Shown piece after piece: positions 11,070-20,732 of a DNA stretch of 64,000 bases. Below the pieces are notes generated by a model. It worked only from the letters and a program-made list of their open reading frames with translations, made no database searches and had not been told where the DNA came from. Position 1 is the stretch's first letter, and each line of letters opens with the position of its first letter. The position numbers and the translations under genes were made by a program. This stretch comes from Sanderia malayensis. Its lineage: Eukaryota > Cnidaria > Scyphozoa > Semaeostomeae > Pelagiidae. The stretch covers positions 1 to 64,000 of the forward strand of contig RQOL01000745.1 in NCBI GenBank assembly GCA_013076295.1. The letters are read 5' to 3'.

Positions 11070-11866
11070 TACAGTAAACACCCACGTATAAGAACCCACC
11101 ATTTTGAGAGTCAGCCTGAATAGGTTCTTAAAAATTTGGGTGTTTAGTGGAAAATGAGGTTGTTTAGGTTCATAAATTGGTTCTTATTTTATTCAGGGCC
11201 TTCGCCAATTTTATCACCCCAATCCAACCTAAAAACCTATTATTTAATTTCTGCTAACCAGTTGAGAAAGTCTTGTGCATAACAAAGAATCTCTTGTGTC
11301 AACAGAACTTTTTAATATTTCAAAAGGGAATCCTTTACTTACCTTTTAAAGTAACAAAACTAAAAACATGTATAAAAATGTGGTTGTATAGTTATGCGCT
11401 TAAAATTCATATTCCTCCAGGCCGTGTGGTCTTATATTTTCATCCTCAGAGCTATCTGCTGTCATCAAGCAGCCTGTTTTTTGAAAAATTCTTCATTAGC
11501 TGAAATTTCCCTCCATGCTTCGCCAGTCCACCTGGTCATAAGTACTTGTCTTTCCTTTGCAGAAATATGATCATGCCATTTTGTGAGATTATCATCGTTT
11601 TCAAGCCATCGTTCCATGGATTCTCCAATCTTCTTTTTTATCATTTTTCCGTAGCCAGCATCAATTGGCTGGACTTTATCCGTATGGTTTTCTGGTAAAA
11701 GATATGCCAACCAGTGCACTTCATGAAAGTCCTTTGCCTGCTGAAATCCTACATTATCTGCAAAGATAACTTTCTCACATGTCTTGTTCTCCATTCCGGG
11801 AAATATATTTTGTATCTGTATCGGTATCTCTCTTTTACTTTACATCTTTACACAAGCACAACCTTC
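11070..11866 (-). mobile_element. pogo-like element fragment
   Basis: The left edge is a terminus reading tacagtaaacacccacgtat, the same end motif as at 37685 and (inverted) 55215. CAGT next to TA fits the pogo/Tigger group of Tc1/mariner elements. A transposase C-terminal frame lies on the minus strand just inside this terminus, as expected for the 3' end. The 5' part and the second terminus are missing. Confidence 0.7.
11394..11794 (-). pseudogene. pogo/DDE_1 transposase C-terminal fragment
   Basis: The 109-codon frame (11794-11465) contains FADNVGFQQ, LLPENHTDKVQPIDAGYGK and ERWLENDDNL. This is the end of a DDE_1 domain, where the LPxNxT...QPxD box follows the last strand. The frame closes at FKKQAA, but the usual acidic tail (DENIRPQGLEEYEF) follows immediately in another frame (to 11394), so a one-base shift lies near 11470. 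It lacks the catalytic core upstream. The right-arm copy additionally lost four bases near 54581. Confidence 0.8.
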
Positions 11867-12501
11867 TTCATCTAAACTCGCAGCTAGGGATTGCATACCT
11901 CCCAACTGAAACTGCGCAGCACAAAATTGTTACTAGGAAGGAGCCCTCCATTCGTTCTCGGTGATCACGCTCGGAATTGAGTATGAGTTTCGTTCCACGA
12001 ATCACAAATCAAATGAGCGAGCATGATGAAAATGCAAGTTGTATACATTTATTTTCCTGAATTATTATTATTATCTTATGAAGGTACAAGATCTGAACTC
12101 GATCTGATCTTACACAAACAGCGACCACAAGAAGCTACGAGTAGGCCATGTTGCTAAATTACATGAATTTGAATTTGAATTTGGTGGATAAGGATAGGCC
12201 CGCTGTCGGAAAGACCTCTTCCTGCATGCTTCCTTATGTATAGTGAGGGAGGGTGGGGGATCGAGTTTTCAATTCAGAAATTGATGGAAAGCAGGCGTTC
12301 TTCCGTTCTTTACATTTACTATATTAATAACAATACCCAAACGCACTACTTTTACAAGCATGGCGGCTACCTAGCTGGCTAGCTATCTAAAATTAAAACT
12401 TAATAACATAACAATGAAACAGAAAACTTTGATAAAAGTTGTAAAAAATGAAAAATATAAATCTTTCGTCCTCAATTCTATCTAAATTAGCTACACTGTT
12501 T

Positions 12502-13497
12502 CGTCGTTACTAAAAAGCGGAACAACCTGGAACAAGCCAAGAACAAGCGGAACAACCCAAGAACAAGCCAGGAACAAGCGGAACAACCCAAGAACAAGCG
12601 GAACAACCCAAGAACAACCCAAGAGCAGGTTGAACATACCTAGAACAGCCCAAGAACAGGCTGAACAAGCCAAGACCAACCCAAGAACAAGCGGAACAAC
12701 CCAAGAACAACCCCATAACAGGTGGAGAAAGCCCTCATTTAGGATTTCAATCCCATGTGGTGATTACTGTATGTGATTTGACATGAATGAAGTGAAGGGT
12801 GTATGTATCACAAATGTGAATAAATGCCTTTTGTGGGAAAGGAGAAAAATTCGAATTAGACAGCTGCCGCCTCAAAATACTGTGTGTCTGTGTGGTGCCA
12901 AGGTGGAATCCATGTAGCTTACGCCAGAGATATCCCGCGTGGAGTTTGACTAAAACAATGGATCACGTGTTTTTCTATTGTTCCTTGGCGTTATATCCGG
13001 CGTAACCTTTACAGTGCCTGAGGTGTCTGACATGTGAGAGGAACACCAGCGTGGCACGGAAAAAGCGCGCGAAACCCGTGAAACGTTGATGAGGGCGTTG
13101 GAAAACCTCGTTTCCCTGAGGCAAAATTGTTTGTTTCAACAATTTCAACAATTGCACCCCAAAAATCCAAAATTATCCCATTGTTTTCAAAAATCTCCAC
13201 ACATTTTCTTCTAAAAACTGATAAGTGATATTTATATGATGATGCATGATACGATGCACCCCTCGCTTCCTTCATGTCAAATCACATAGGCCCAAATACA
13301 GTAATCACACGGCAATTCGAAATAGGGCTTGTCCCACCTGTTGTGGGGTTGTTCCTGGCTCTTGTTCTTGGGTTGTTCAGCTTGTTCTTGGGTTGTTCTG
13401 CTTGTTCCTGGCTTGTTCTTGGGTTGTTCCGCTTGTTCCTAGCTTGTTCTTGGGTTGTTCCGCTTGTTCCGGGTTGTTCCGCTTTTTAGTAACGACG
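12502..13497. mobile_element. Non-autonomous element with 20-bp minisatellite arms, 10-bp TSD
   Basis: A perfect terminal repeat of about 26 bp starts cgtcgttactaaaaagcgga at both ends. It leads into tandem units ggaacaacccaagaacaagc (12526-12720) and their complement (13330-13480). Direct repeats tacactgttt flank it (12492-12501, 13498-13507). The middle has no convincing gene. Its layout matches the transposase-bearing element at 15206, suggesting the same Mutator-like class. Confidence 0.85.
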
Positions 13498-15214
13498 TAC
13501 ACTGTTTTAGTTTACATTTCTGGACATCTATATCAGGACCTTTATGTCGTCCAATTTCAACTTGCAAATCACGGTCACTAGCTACAGTTGAAAATCATGT
13601 AACTACTGATAACATTGGTAGTCAGGCACAAAGTCTCAGTCAAGTAAAAATTTCCCTTGTTTAACAGTTACATGATCAAATAAAAGCTGATCTAAAGTCT
13701 GTGATGTCTGTATATATGACTGTTGTTTTATATCAAAACATGGACATAAATGATGTTCATGCTTGCTGACAGATTTTTATTTGGTCAAACAACTTCTAAG
13801 TTTTATTTACATACATGTGTAGCAAAGAACAATTTTATTTGGGGTTTAAGCCCAGATGCTGTATCCATCTTTTTTATTTTTACTTATTTACTTCTCACAA
13901 CGGGATTTTTTGATTTAATCAATTTTTGATTTTCTAGCAACAACTCGATAAAAAATATTTCCTAAAAGTTAGGCCCAAATCAAATTTTCAATCAAATTGG
14001 ATATCTTTTTCAAGAATCACTTTCATTGATTCGTTCGCGACTGATCTCTGAGTTCGTGAAACGAAACTCAAGGCCGAGCTTCATCACCGAGAACGAATGG
14101 AGGGCTCCTTCCTAATAACAATTTTTGTACTGCGCAGTTTCAGTTGGAAGGTATGCAGTCCCTAGCAGTGAACTCTATATAAGAACTCTGGAACGATAAC
14201 TCTATTTAGCTCGAGTGTGTCACAAAATGGCTGCCGCTGTACGTACAGCCGAAAAAACAAATCATCGTATTTCTCATCAGTTATATCATTATTAGCTGCC
14301 AAAATGTACAGGATCATTTAATATACTTATTTACTTTTTAGAAATAAAAAAAAATTCATCGCTACACGTTTTTAATGTATTTTACGGGCAGTTTTCTATT
14401 TTAGAAATTCTCTAAAAAACAAGGTTTTCATAAATTTTTCAAGAATGGGCAAACTCAGAAGCTAGCCAATTAAGTATAACCTGCAAATAACAATTCTACA
14501 ACTTTTGAAATTCCATGTAGCTATGTATCTCATAAAATAAACGTGTAAGATGACTTCAAATAATTTTGGACGATGAGCTTAGGCCAAAAATCGCCACTGC
14601 AAAAAGTCTTGTATCGTTGACATTTCTCCACAAAGTTGTAAGTCATATATGTAAAACTTTCGATAACATATTTCTCCAAATGATAACTTCAAATTTCTTG
14701 GGTGAAACTCCACAATTCCTAGCAGAAAATAACAAATTTGCTTGTTGATGGTGGTGTACGTGTACAGAGCCAACCTGACAACACTTCTTGTACGTTTGCT
14801 GCACGTACAGCCTCTCTCCCGCTCACCGAAGTGTATAAAGCGGGAAATTCAACTTGCCGAAAATGGGGAGTAAACAAAATGTATATACTATATCTACATC
14901 TATTATTTATTACTATTAAGGTGATCAGGTAATTGTTAAAAGGCCTACACAGGTAAAAGTGTGGTAAATTCCTCGCAAGTGAAATAACAACAACGTGAAA
15001 TTCTTCGTGAAATACCACACTTTATGAAATTTTACAGTCATAGAAATGCTGTTATTTTATTGTGAAATACCCCGGTAAAATGCTACATTTAAGGGGGAGT
15101 TTCTCGAGAGTGTGGTATTGCACCCTTGATAAAATACCACGCGTCATTATTGCTGCTGTGTGCGATTATACGCTGCATTTTACGAGTCATTTCCTGTGGT
15201 ATTTCGGTTTCTGG

Positions 15215-15345
15215 TCAACTCGCCCCGCTACCAACTCGCCCCACTACCAACTCGCCCCACTTCAAAAGTCAACTCGCCCCACCTTACAAGTCAACTCGCC
15301 CCACCTTACAAGTCAACTCGCCCCACTTCAGAAGTTAACTTGCCC
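15215..15345 (+). repeat. caactcgccccac tandem array, left MULE terminus
   Basis: Seven or so copies of a core caactcgcccc spaced 15-22 bp apart. The complementary, more degenerate array forms the other end at 18065-18210. Such arrays are candidate transposase binding sites. Confidence 0.9.
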
Positions 15346-15937
15346 AACGGTACGAGTCCTCGTTACAGCTTCGGTGAATGTACATATTTTGGTGAATTAA
15401 GTTTGATGTATATTTTTATTTTGAAATTTTAGTTCGTTGATGGCCTGTGTCAGAAAAAATTAGGCCCCTTTTCCGACTTTATTTGTCACACACAAATCAA
15501 GTGAATAATGTCTTGTTTGATAAAGGTGGGAGAGTATGAGTAAACAATGATTTTGAGCAAATTCATCTTTACAACTTCTAATTAAGTCGAAAATGAAAAT
15601 CGTTGCAAATCTGTGCATGAAAATCTGTATAGCCTAAATTATCATTTTGGAGTCCCTTTCTTTTGAAGAAAAATGAATCTTTCGATTCATTTTGAAAGAT
15701 CTTTTTGTTTGAAAGATTCTCCCCCAAGTGAATTATTCCTCGTAAGAAACTATTTATAGAAACTCCGGGCTGCTGAACAGTTAAGAATTATTATAATAAG
15801 AATAATTAACATATATATACTATAGTAAACAAGAAATGCACACATCATATATCTACTTAAACAATATCGCTTACAAGATTACACTTTTTAACTAACTAAT
15901 TATTTTTTACTACAAAAGAAAATTTAACTAATGTTTA

Positions 15938-17812
15938 TTGCGATGGTCCATTTAAGTATGAGCAGGCACGTAATAACCCCGAGGTTGAAATTCTTTCCTC
16001 TGTATAATCGTCCCACAATTTAAAAAATCGTCCTTGTCTGTTCTTGTGCACTTTTCTTTGATACCGCGAAAGTTTCCCATCTCTAACTTGACGCATCTGT
16101 AGATTTACTAATTTTGCTTCACGGTGAAGCAGTGGTACCAGTAAGTAAAACTGTATTTTACTTCTACCCGCTTTATTATTGAGCCTTCTGTGCCATCCCT
16201 CAACATCATTGTTTGTTCGTACTGGTTGCTGGAAAACAGACCACGAAGATGGATCCCACACTGCTGACTCAATCCAGGTATTTTTGACATAATCAAGCAG
16301 AGGTAGAAGTAAATTTGTTGCTCTGCCTTCCAAAACGGCAAATGTTTCTGCAATGTGTTCAGTTGGCAAAAAAGGCAATGCAAGGATCTTTCTGACAAAA
16401 GCGTGGACTGCAGGATTCTCCTTGTACATTGATTGAAGACCAATCTGCTGAACTTTTCTCCAAACTGCTTGCGTCCAGTGAAAGCAGCAACCTTGGATGT
16501 TGGCATCAGGAATGACTTTTCTGCATGCTTTCCACATTGCTGCTTCAAAATCCAAAACAATTTTCATCACAGCAGGATTTGCAGGCAGGACTTCCAAAAT
16601 AGCCCTCAGAGCAGCAACATAATCTTTTGTCTTTCTTTGAGACATAAGAATAAATGCTAAGGGCACTTGCTTAACATTACCAGCATCTCCTTTCAAAAAT
16701 GCGTGGATTGAAAACAGTTGCACAAATGGATTCTTCACCAGTTTGAAAGTTCCATCCATATACCATGTCTTAGCTTTACTGAGAAGTTCCAGCTGAGTGT
16801 TTGTGGCGAATATCAAATGCCTTTGATTGTTTCTCATGATGTCTGCTTGAAGAAAGTCTTCGGGAAGAAAAGAATCAGCAAGTTCAAAATCTGTTGATGT
16901 TGGCTCCTCTGGACGAAGTTTTTGGCGGTGCCTGTTAGCTTGGCGTACCAGGTTGGTCATTTTTGCTTGACTGCATCGAGGCTGCTTTAAAATGTGTTCC
17001 TCGTCACGTACGAATATGTCTTCGACAATATTTCCTGCAGATTGGAAAACGTTGCTCACGGCTGTCTTCTTGACCTCGGCTACAATCTTTTTTGTCAACG
17101 AAACTCCTGGTTTACCTGGATGGCAATGAATCTGCGCCCCTCTTGAAAATGATTCGTCATCCTGCAGCACAGTAGCGCCACAATATACAGTTTTGTTCCG
17201 AACACTACACCTCCAAGAGATTTTTCCACTTCTCCAATTCCGTTTTTTCACATATGTGTACCCTTCACTGTCAACGAGCTGCTGCTTCCCACGCTGCGAT
17301 GCTGATTCGACAATTTCGTACGTCACACGGCTTTCTGGGTTGTTATCTTGGCTCTCTGGCAAATTTGCATCTTCAATCGGGTCCTCCTCCATTGGAACTA
17401 CATTTTCGAAGTTGCCAGCAGCCTGAAAGATTGAGGTAAAGTGTTTAATTAATTAATAATTAAAAGTGATCTAGCCTACCCAAATTCAGTTCAGAATTCG
17501 TTTTTCATTTATGTATTTTAATTTAAATTTTTAGTGGTAGCTTACCTGAAATGATAATTCCTCCATTCTAGAGCTTTCAGCATTTGGCTCTTCTAAGTTG
17601 CTAAACAACTCTGGTGTTCCGTTTAAGTTTCTGCATATGTTGCATTGCCATTCAATATCGTCCCCGTTCTTATTTAACTGACGGTATTGCTCGCGTGTCA
17701 CCCCACTTTTACATGTCCTGTGCTGCCATCTTCTACAAGAATCACAGTCTAATGCCTCTTGTCTCGGTCTCACTTCCTTGGCGCAAACAACGCATTCGTG
17801 ATTATGTTCCAT
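15938..17812 (-). CDS. Mutator-like transposase, PHD + FLYWCH + MULE DDE
   Basis: Two exons, 17812-17546 and 17422-15938, with a 123-bp GT-AG intron, phase 0, giving about 584 residues from the ATG at 17812. Exon 1 is a PHD-type zinc finger (CVVCAKEV...CDSCRRWQH...C...WQCNIC). Exon 2 starts with a FLYWCH-like module (YTYVKKRNW, WRC, CGA, HCH), then the MULE transposase domain. The likely catalytic acids are D in YMDGTFK (~311), D in VLDFEAAMW (~379) and E in NNDVEGWH (~498); CCFHW follows the second. The frame is intact and the gene lies inside matched termini, so the element could have been active recently. No SWIM finger follows, unlike many plant MULEs. The PHD exon at the N-terminus is unusual and would be missed if only the long exon were annotated. 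Confidence 0.87.
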
Positions 17813-18064
17813 AGCTGGCTAGTCGATTTCATTTGTGATAACTTAATGATAACAGTGAAAACTGATATGATATGACGTGGGTTCAGTTTAAAAACATGTG
17901 GCATACTCGAAATTAACCAATAGAAACAAGTTAAACATTTAATTGGTTACGAAACTAACCAATGAGATAACAATACTTAACAATTGAAGCGGTAAAAACA
18001 AATCTATTCAATAGAGGTGCTACATACAATTAGCGCGTAAAACATGGACTATTGTCATGAGAGG

Positions 18065-18210
18065 AGTGGGGCGGTCGCTGTTATATTCTCATGTGGCGAG
18101 TTGACTTCACAGGTGTGGCGAGTTGGTAACACATGTGGGCCGACTTGACTTAGAAGTGTGGCGACTTGACCATAATATGGTGGGGCGAGTTGGAAGTGGG
18201 GCGAGTTGTC
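18065..18210 (-). repeat. gtggggcgagttg array, right MULE terminus
   Basis: Complement of the left array, with several units mutated (gtggcgagttg, gtggcgacttg) and two intact copies next to the end. Confidence 0.85.
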
Positions 18211-18597
18211 CAGCTACCGGTATTTCTCAGCGTTTTTACTTAGGCCGAAGTTGCCGCCACTGCAAAATAGCCTTTTTACAACGATCTCCTTCCTTAACAT
18301 TATTATTTCTAAATTGGAAACGATAAAACAAATCTTACCATCACATGATTCCTTTATTTCGTTGAGGTAAAAATATCGACTTTGATGAAAATGAAATAAA
18401 TCCGTAAAAAAATAGCTGCAGCACAATAGGTCTCCATTATAATTTCCAGTTTTTATACGTACTACAATGCGCGCGCATCAAATTCAAAAAAGTGACACAC
18501 TCACGGGCAGCCGAGAACAATAGAGTTATCGTTCCAGAGTTCTTATATAGAGTTCACTGGTCCCTAGCTGCGAGTTTCATCTAATAAAACCGCCATT

Positions 18598-18970
18598 TTG
18601 AAAATTACCCAGAGATCTGTTCTGTCTACTAACCACCTTTTCTTGTTGTTGCTGCTCTGCTGTACTGTGTACGGGTTGGCAAAAGATACTAGTGGTCAAA
18701 AGGACCTTTCCGAGAACGAATTATTCGGATTTCACGACTGCAAATTATCGGGATCGGGAAGGCGCTATACTGAATACTCGTTCGCTACGCTACACTACAC
18801 TTGTACACCTGAAAGATTGTCAGTGACAGACAATCTTGTACTTTGTAATGGCGGATTTTTATGGAGGCCAATCGTGCAAACCACTGATCTCAATAATCAG
18901 TGGTGCAAACACACAGGCAAGAAAAATGATATAAAAGTTAAAACAAAACGTAACACAAGTATTATTAAAA
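18598..18970 (+). CDS. Candidate first exon of a secreted or membrane protein
   Basis: The frame contains a strong hydrophobic signal-like stretch (HLFLLLLLCCTVYGLA) followed by a cysteine-containing segment (HDCKLSGSGRRY, HYTCTPERL, LVLCNGGFLW, QWCKHTG). It is open to a good donor (aaaagg|gtaagt near 18971). There is no ATG in the left copy. In the right arm the same frame begins at an ATG (52347) 28 codons earlier, in sequence that on the left is replaced by the nested element at 11876-18575. I do not recognise the protein. It may be a host exon or a gene carried by a transposon. The neighbouring SWIM-C48-PHD gene runs convergently. Confidence 0.45.
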
Positions 18971-19016
18971 GGGTAAGTAATCTGCTAAATATATAAAACT
19001 TACACGCACAATGTTC

Positions 19017-20675
19017 GAGTGAGGGTGGTAACGTTACCTTACATATACGGTCCATCTTACATATACGGTCTGACATATAGGGCCTGACATGTACGGTCCA
19101 AGCCAGAATAATGAAAACTATCAATGTTTATTATCAGGAGGAACACATTTCTGTGGGAGTTTGGGGTGCTGATCTCGAAAATGGCTACCATTTGTATATA
19201 TTTTTAAATCTGGGGGCATAATTCAGGGGTAATGGGGGCAACAATCCAAAAATCATCAGATTTCGCTGAAAATTTCAAGGTAAGCCAATTTCTGGATGCT
19301 GAGCTCAAATATGGTAACCATTTGTTTATATTTTCAAATCCGGGGGCATAATTCAGTGGTAATGGGGGCAATAATACAAAACAAGCAAAATTGACTGATT
19401 TCGTTGAAAATCCCAGGGTAAGCCAAGTTTTGGGTCCTGATCTTGAAGGCAGTCACCATTTGCTGATATTTTCAATCTTGGGGTATAATATTGGGGTAAT
19501 GGGGGCAATTTGCCCTGGAGCAAATTTTTGAATTTTGGTGGGAAAATAGTTCCTCAGTCGGAAGTGCTAGCCCCCTTAGGGGAAAGTTCTAGGGGAAACC
19601 TAGCTGGGATAATGGGCATCACTTTTTTTGAACATCTATCTGGACCAATAAGCTTGTCTAGCATCAAATGACACCAATATATTTGTATCATTATAACATA
19701 ATTTCTGACAATGCATATTGTACCCAATCATGGTGCAAACATTGTACCATTGTACCTATGTTGTACCTATGTTAGTTGAATTTCAGAAATCAATAATTTG
19801 TTGAAAAGAGCTGCCTCCATTGAAAAGACCATTGCTTTGCACTATGCCTAATTGCCTAATTGCTGTCCCCCCCCCGCTAAGTATTTTTTGAAAAACTGAA
19901 AGCCACTATCAAAAGGCAAGAAGAAGTCTTAGACTTCGAGTGAAAAATCAAAGATCGAGGCAACACAGCAAGGTCGCATGTACAGCCCTATCGTTTTTGG
20001 TAGCGCTCTTTTTGTTGCAAGTCAGAATGTGTCAGAGAGGTACTGGAGGAAAGAACGATAACTTCAGTAACAATGCTTGGCAAAATTGACGGAGCACCTG
20101 ATTGATTTTTCGACTCTTTTGCTATATGTACGTTTTGTGTAAATTTAGACATAATATGAGTAATTGATTTCAATATGAAAAAAGTGACAGTTATTTGATC
20201 CCCTAGATTATGCCCCCCAAATTTAAAATAGACAGGTGGTAAGCATTCTCGTTAACTGTGCTCGGTATCAGCACCCAAAACTTGGCTTACCCTGTGATTT
20301 TCAGCAAAGTCAGACAATTGTGCTTGCTTTGCGTTTTTGCCCCAATTACCCCCCGATTTATGCCCCCAGATTAGAAAATATAAACTAGTGGTTACCATAT
20401 TTCAACTCAGCATCTAGAAATTGGCTTACCTTGAGATTTTCAGCAAAATCGGATGATTTTTGGATTGTTGCCCCCATTACCCCTGAATTATGCCCCCGAT
20501 TTAAAAATATAGACAAATGGTAGCCATTTTCGAGATCACCACCCCAAACTCCCACAGAAATGTGTTCCTCCTGATAATAAACATTGATAGTTTTCATTAT
20601 TCTGGCTTGAACCGTATATGTCAGGCCCTATATGTCATGAACCGTATATGTAAGGTAACGTTACCACCATAGTTG
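19017..20675. mobile_element. Fold-back element with tandem-repeat arms, 8-bp TSD
   Basis: Inverted arms of ~500 bp (19028-19560 and 20160-20663) share ggtaacgttacc and gaccgtatatgtaagg-type ends. Internally each arm repeats a ~130-140-bp unit (gggggcataattcaggggta). The flanks carry caatgttc (19009-19016, 20676-20683). The right arm has the uninterrupted site at 51869-51876, a precise empty site. No coding capacity was recognised. Confidence 0.9.
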
Positions 20676-20732
20676 CAATGTTCCTTAAAACTAACTTTCC
20701 CTCAAGTTATGGCCTAGCCATTAATGTTTGCG

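Larger units (their letters stand above)
15206..18218. mobile_element. Autonomous-type Mutator-like element with tandem-repeat termini
   Basis: Termini align over 21 bp with three mismatches (ggt-x2-ctgg-x-caactcgcccc) and are flanked by ggtatttc (15198-15205, 18219-18226), an 8-bp duplication or 9 with one mismatch. Each end carries tandem copies of a caactcgccccac motif (15215-15345; 18065-18210). It contains the transposase gene on the minus strand and is the youngest layer of the nest. Confidence 0.88.
14166..18559. mobile_element. hAT-type element (non-autonomous) hosting a MULE
   Basis: 41-bp perfect terminal inverted repeats beginning cagtgaactctatataagaa, with 8-bp target duplication gtccctag (14158-14165, 18560-18567). 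A CAGNG start and 8-bp duplication are hAT hallmarks. After subtracting the Mutator-like insert, ~1.4 kb remains with no transposase. It is inserted inside the right inverted repeat of the 11876-18575 element, which shows it is younger than that element. Confidence 0.88.
11876..18575. mobile_element. Outer nested element with ~130-bp inverted repeats and 9-bp TSD
   Basis: Ends are actcgcagctagggattgca (11876) and its complement (ending 18575). The repeats remain alignable for ~130 bp (left 11876-12005; right ~14040-14157, interrupted by the hAT element, then 18568-18575). The flanks carry the 9-bp direct repeat ttcatctaa (11867-11875, 18576-18584). Without its passengers the element is ~1.3 kb and encodes nothing recognisable. 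The duplication size suggests a Mutator-like family. The homologous right-arm site holds a different 2.1-kb segment. Confidence 0.85.

Noticed and set aside
12491..13664. Leucine/cysteine-rich frames (GLFLGCSACSWV...) that look like membrane proteins
   Set aside because: Direct translation of the ggaacaacccaagaacaagc minisatellite in both arms.
15200..15345. CRISPR-like regular repeats
   Set aside because: Spacing is irregular, the units are transposon terminal repeats with an inverted partner at 18065-18210, and the DNA is eukaryotic.
15935..17392. Transposase as a single-exon gene starting at 17392
   Set aside because: The phase-0 intron and the PHD exon upstream give a better model; the ATG at 17392 is internal to it.
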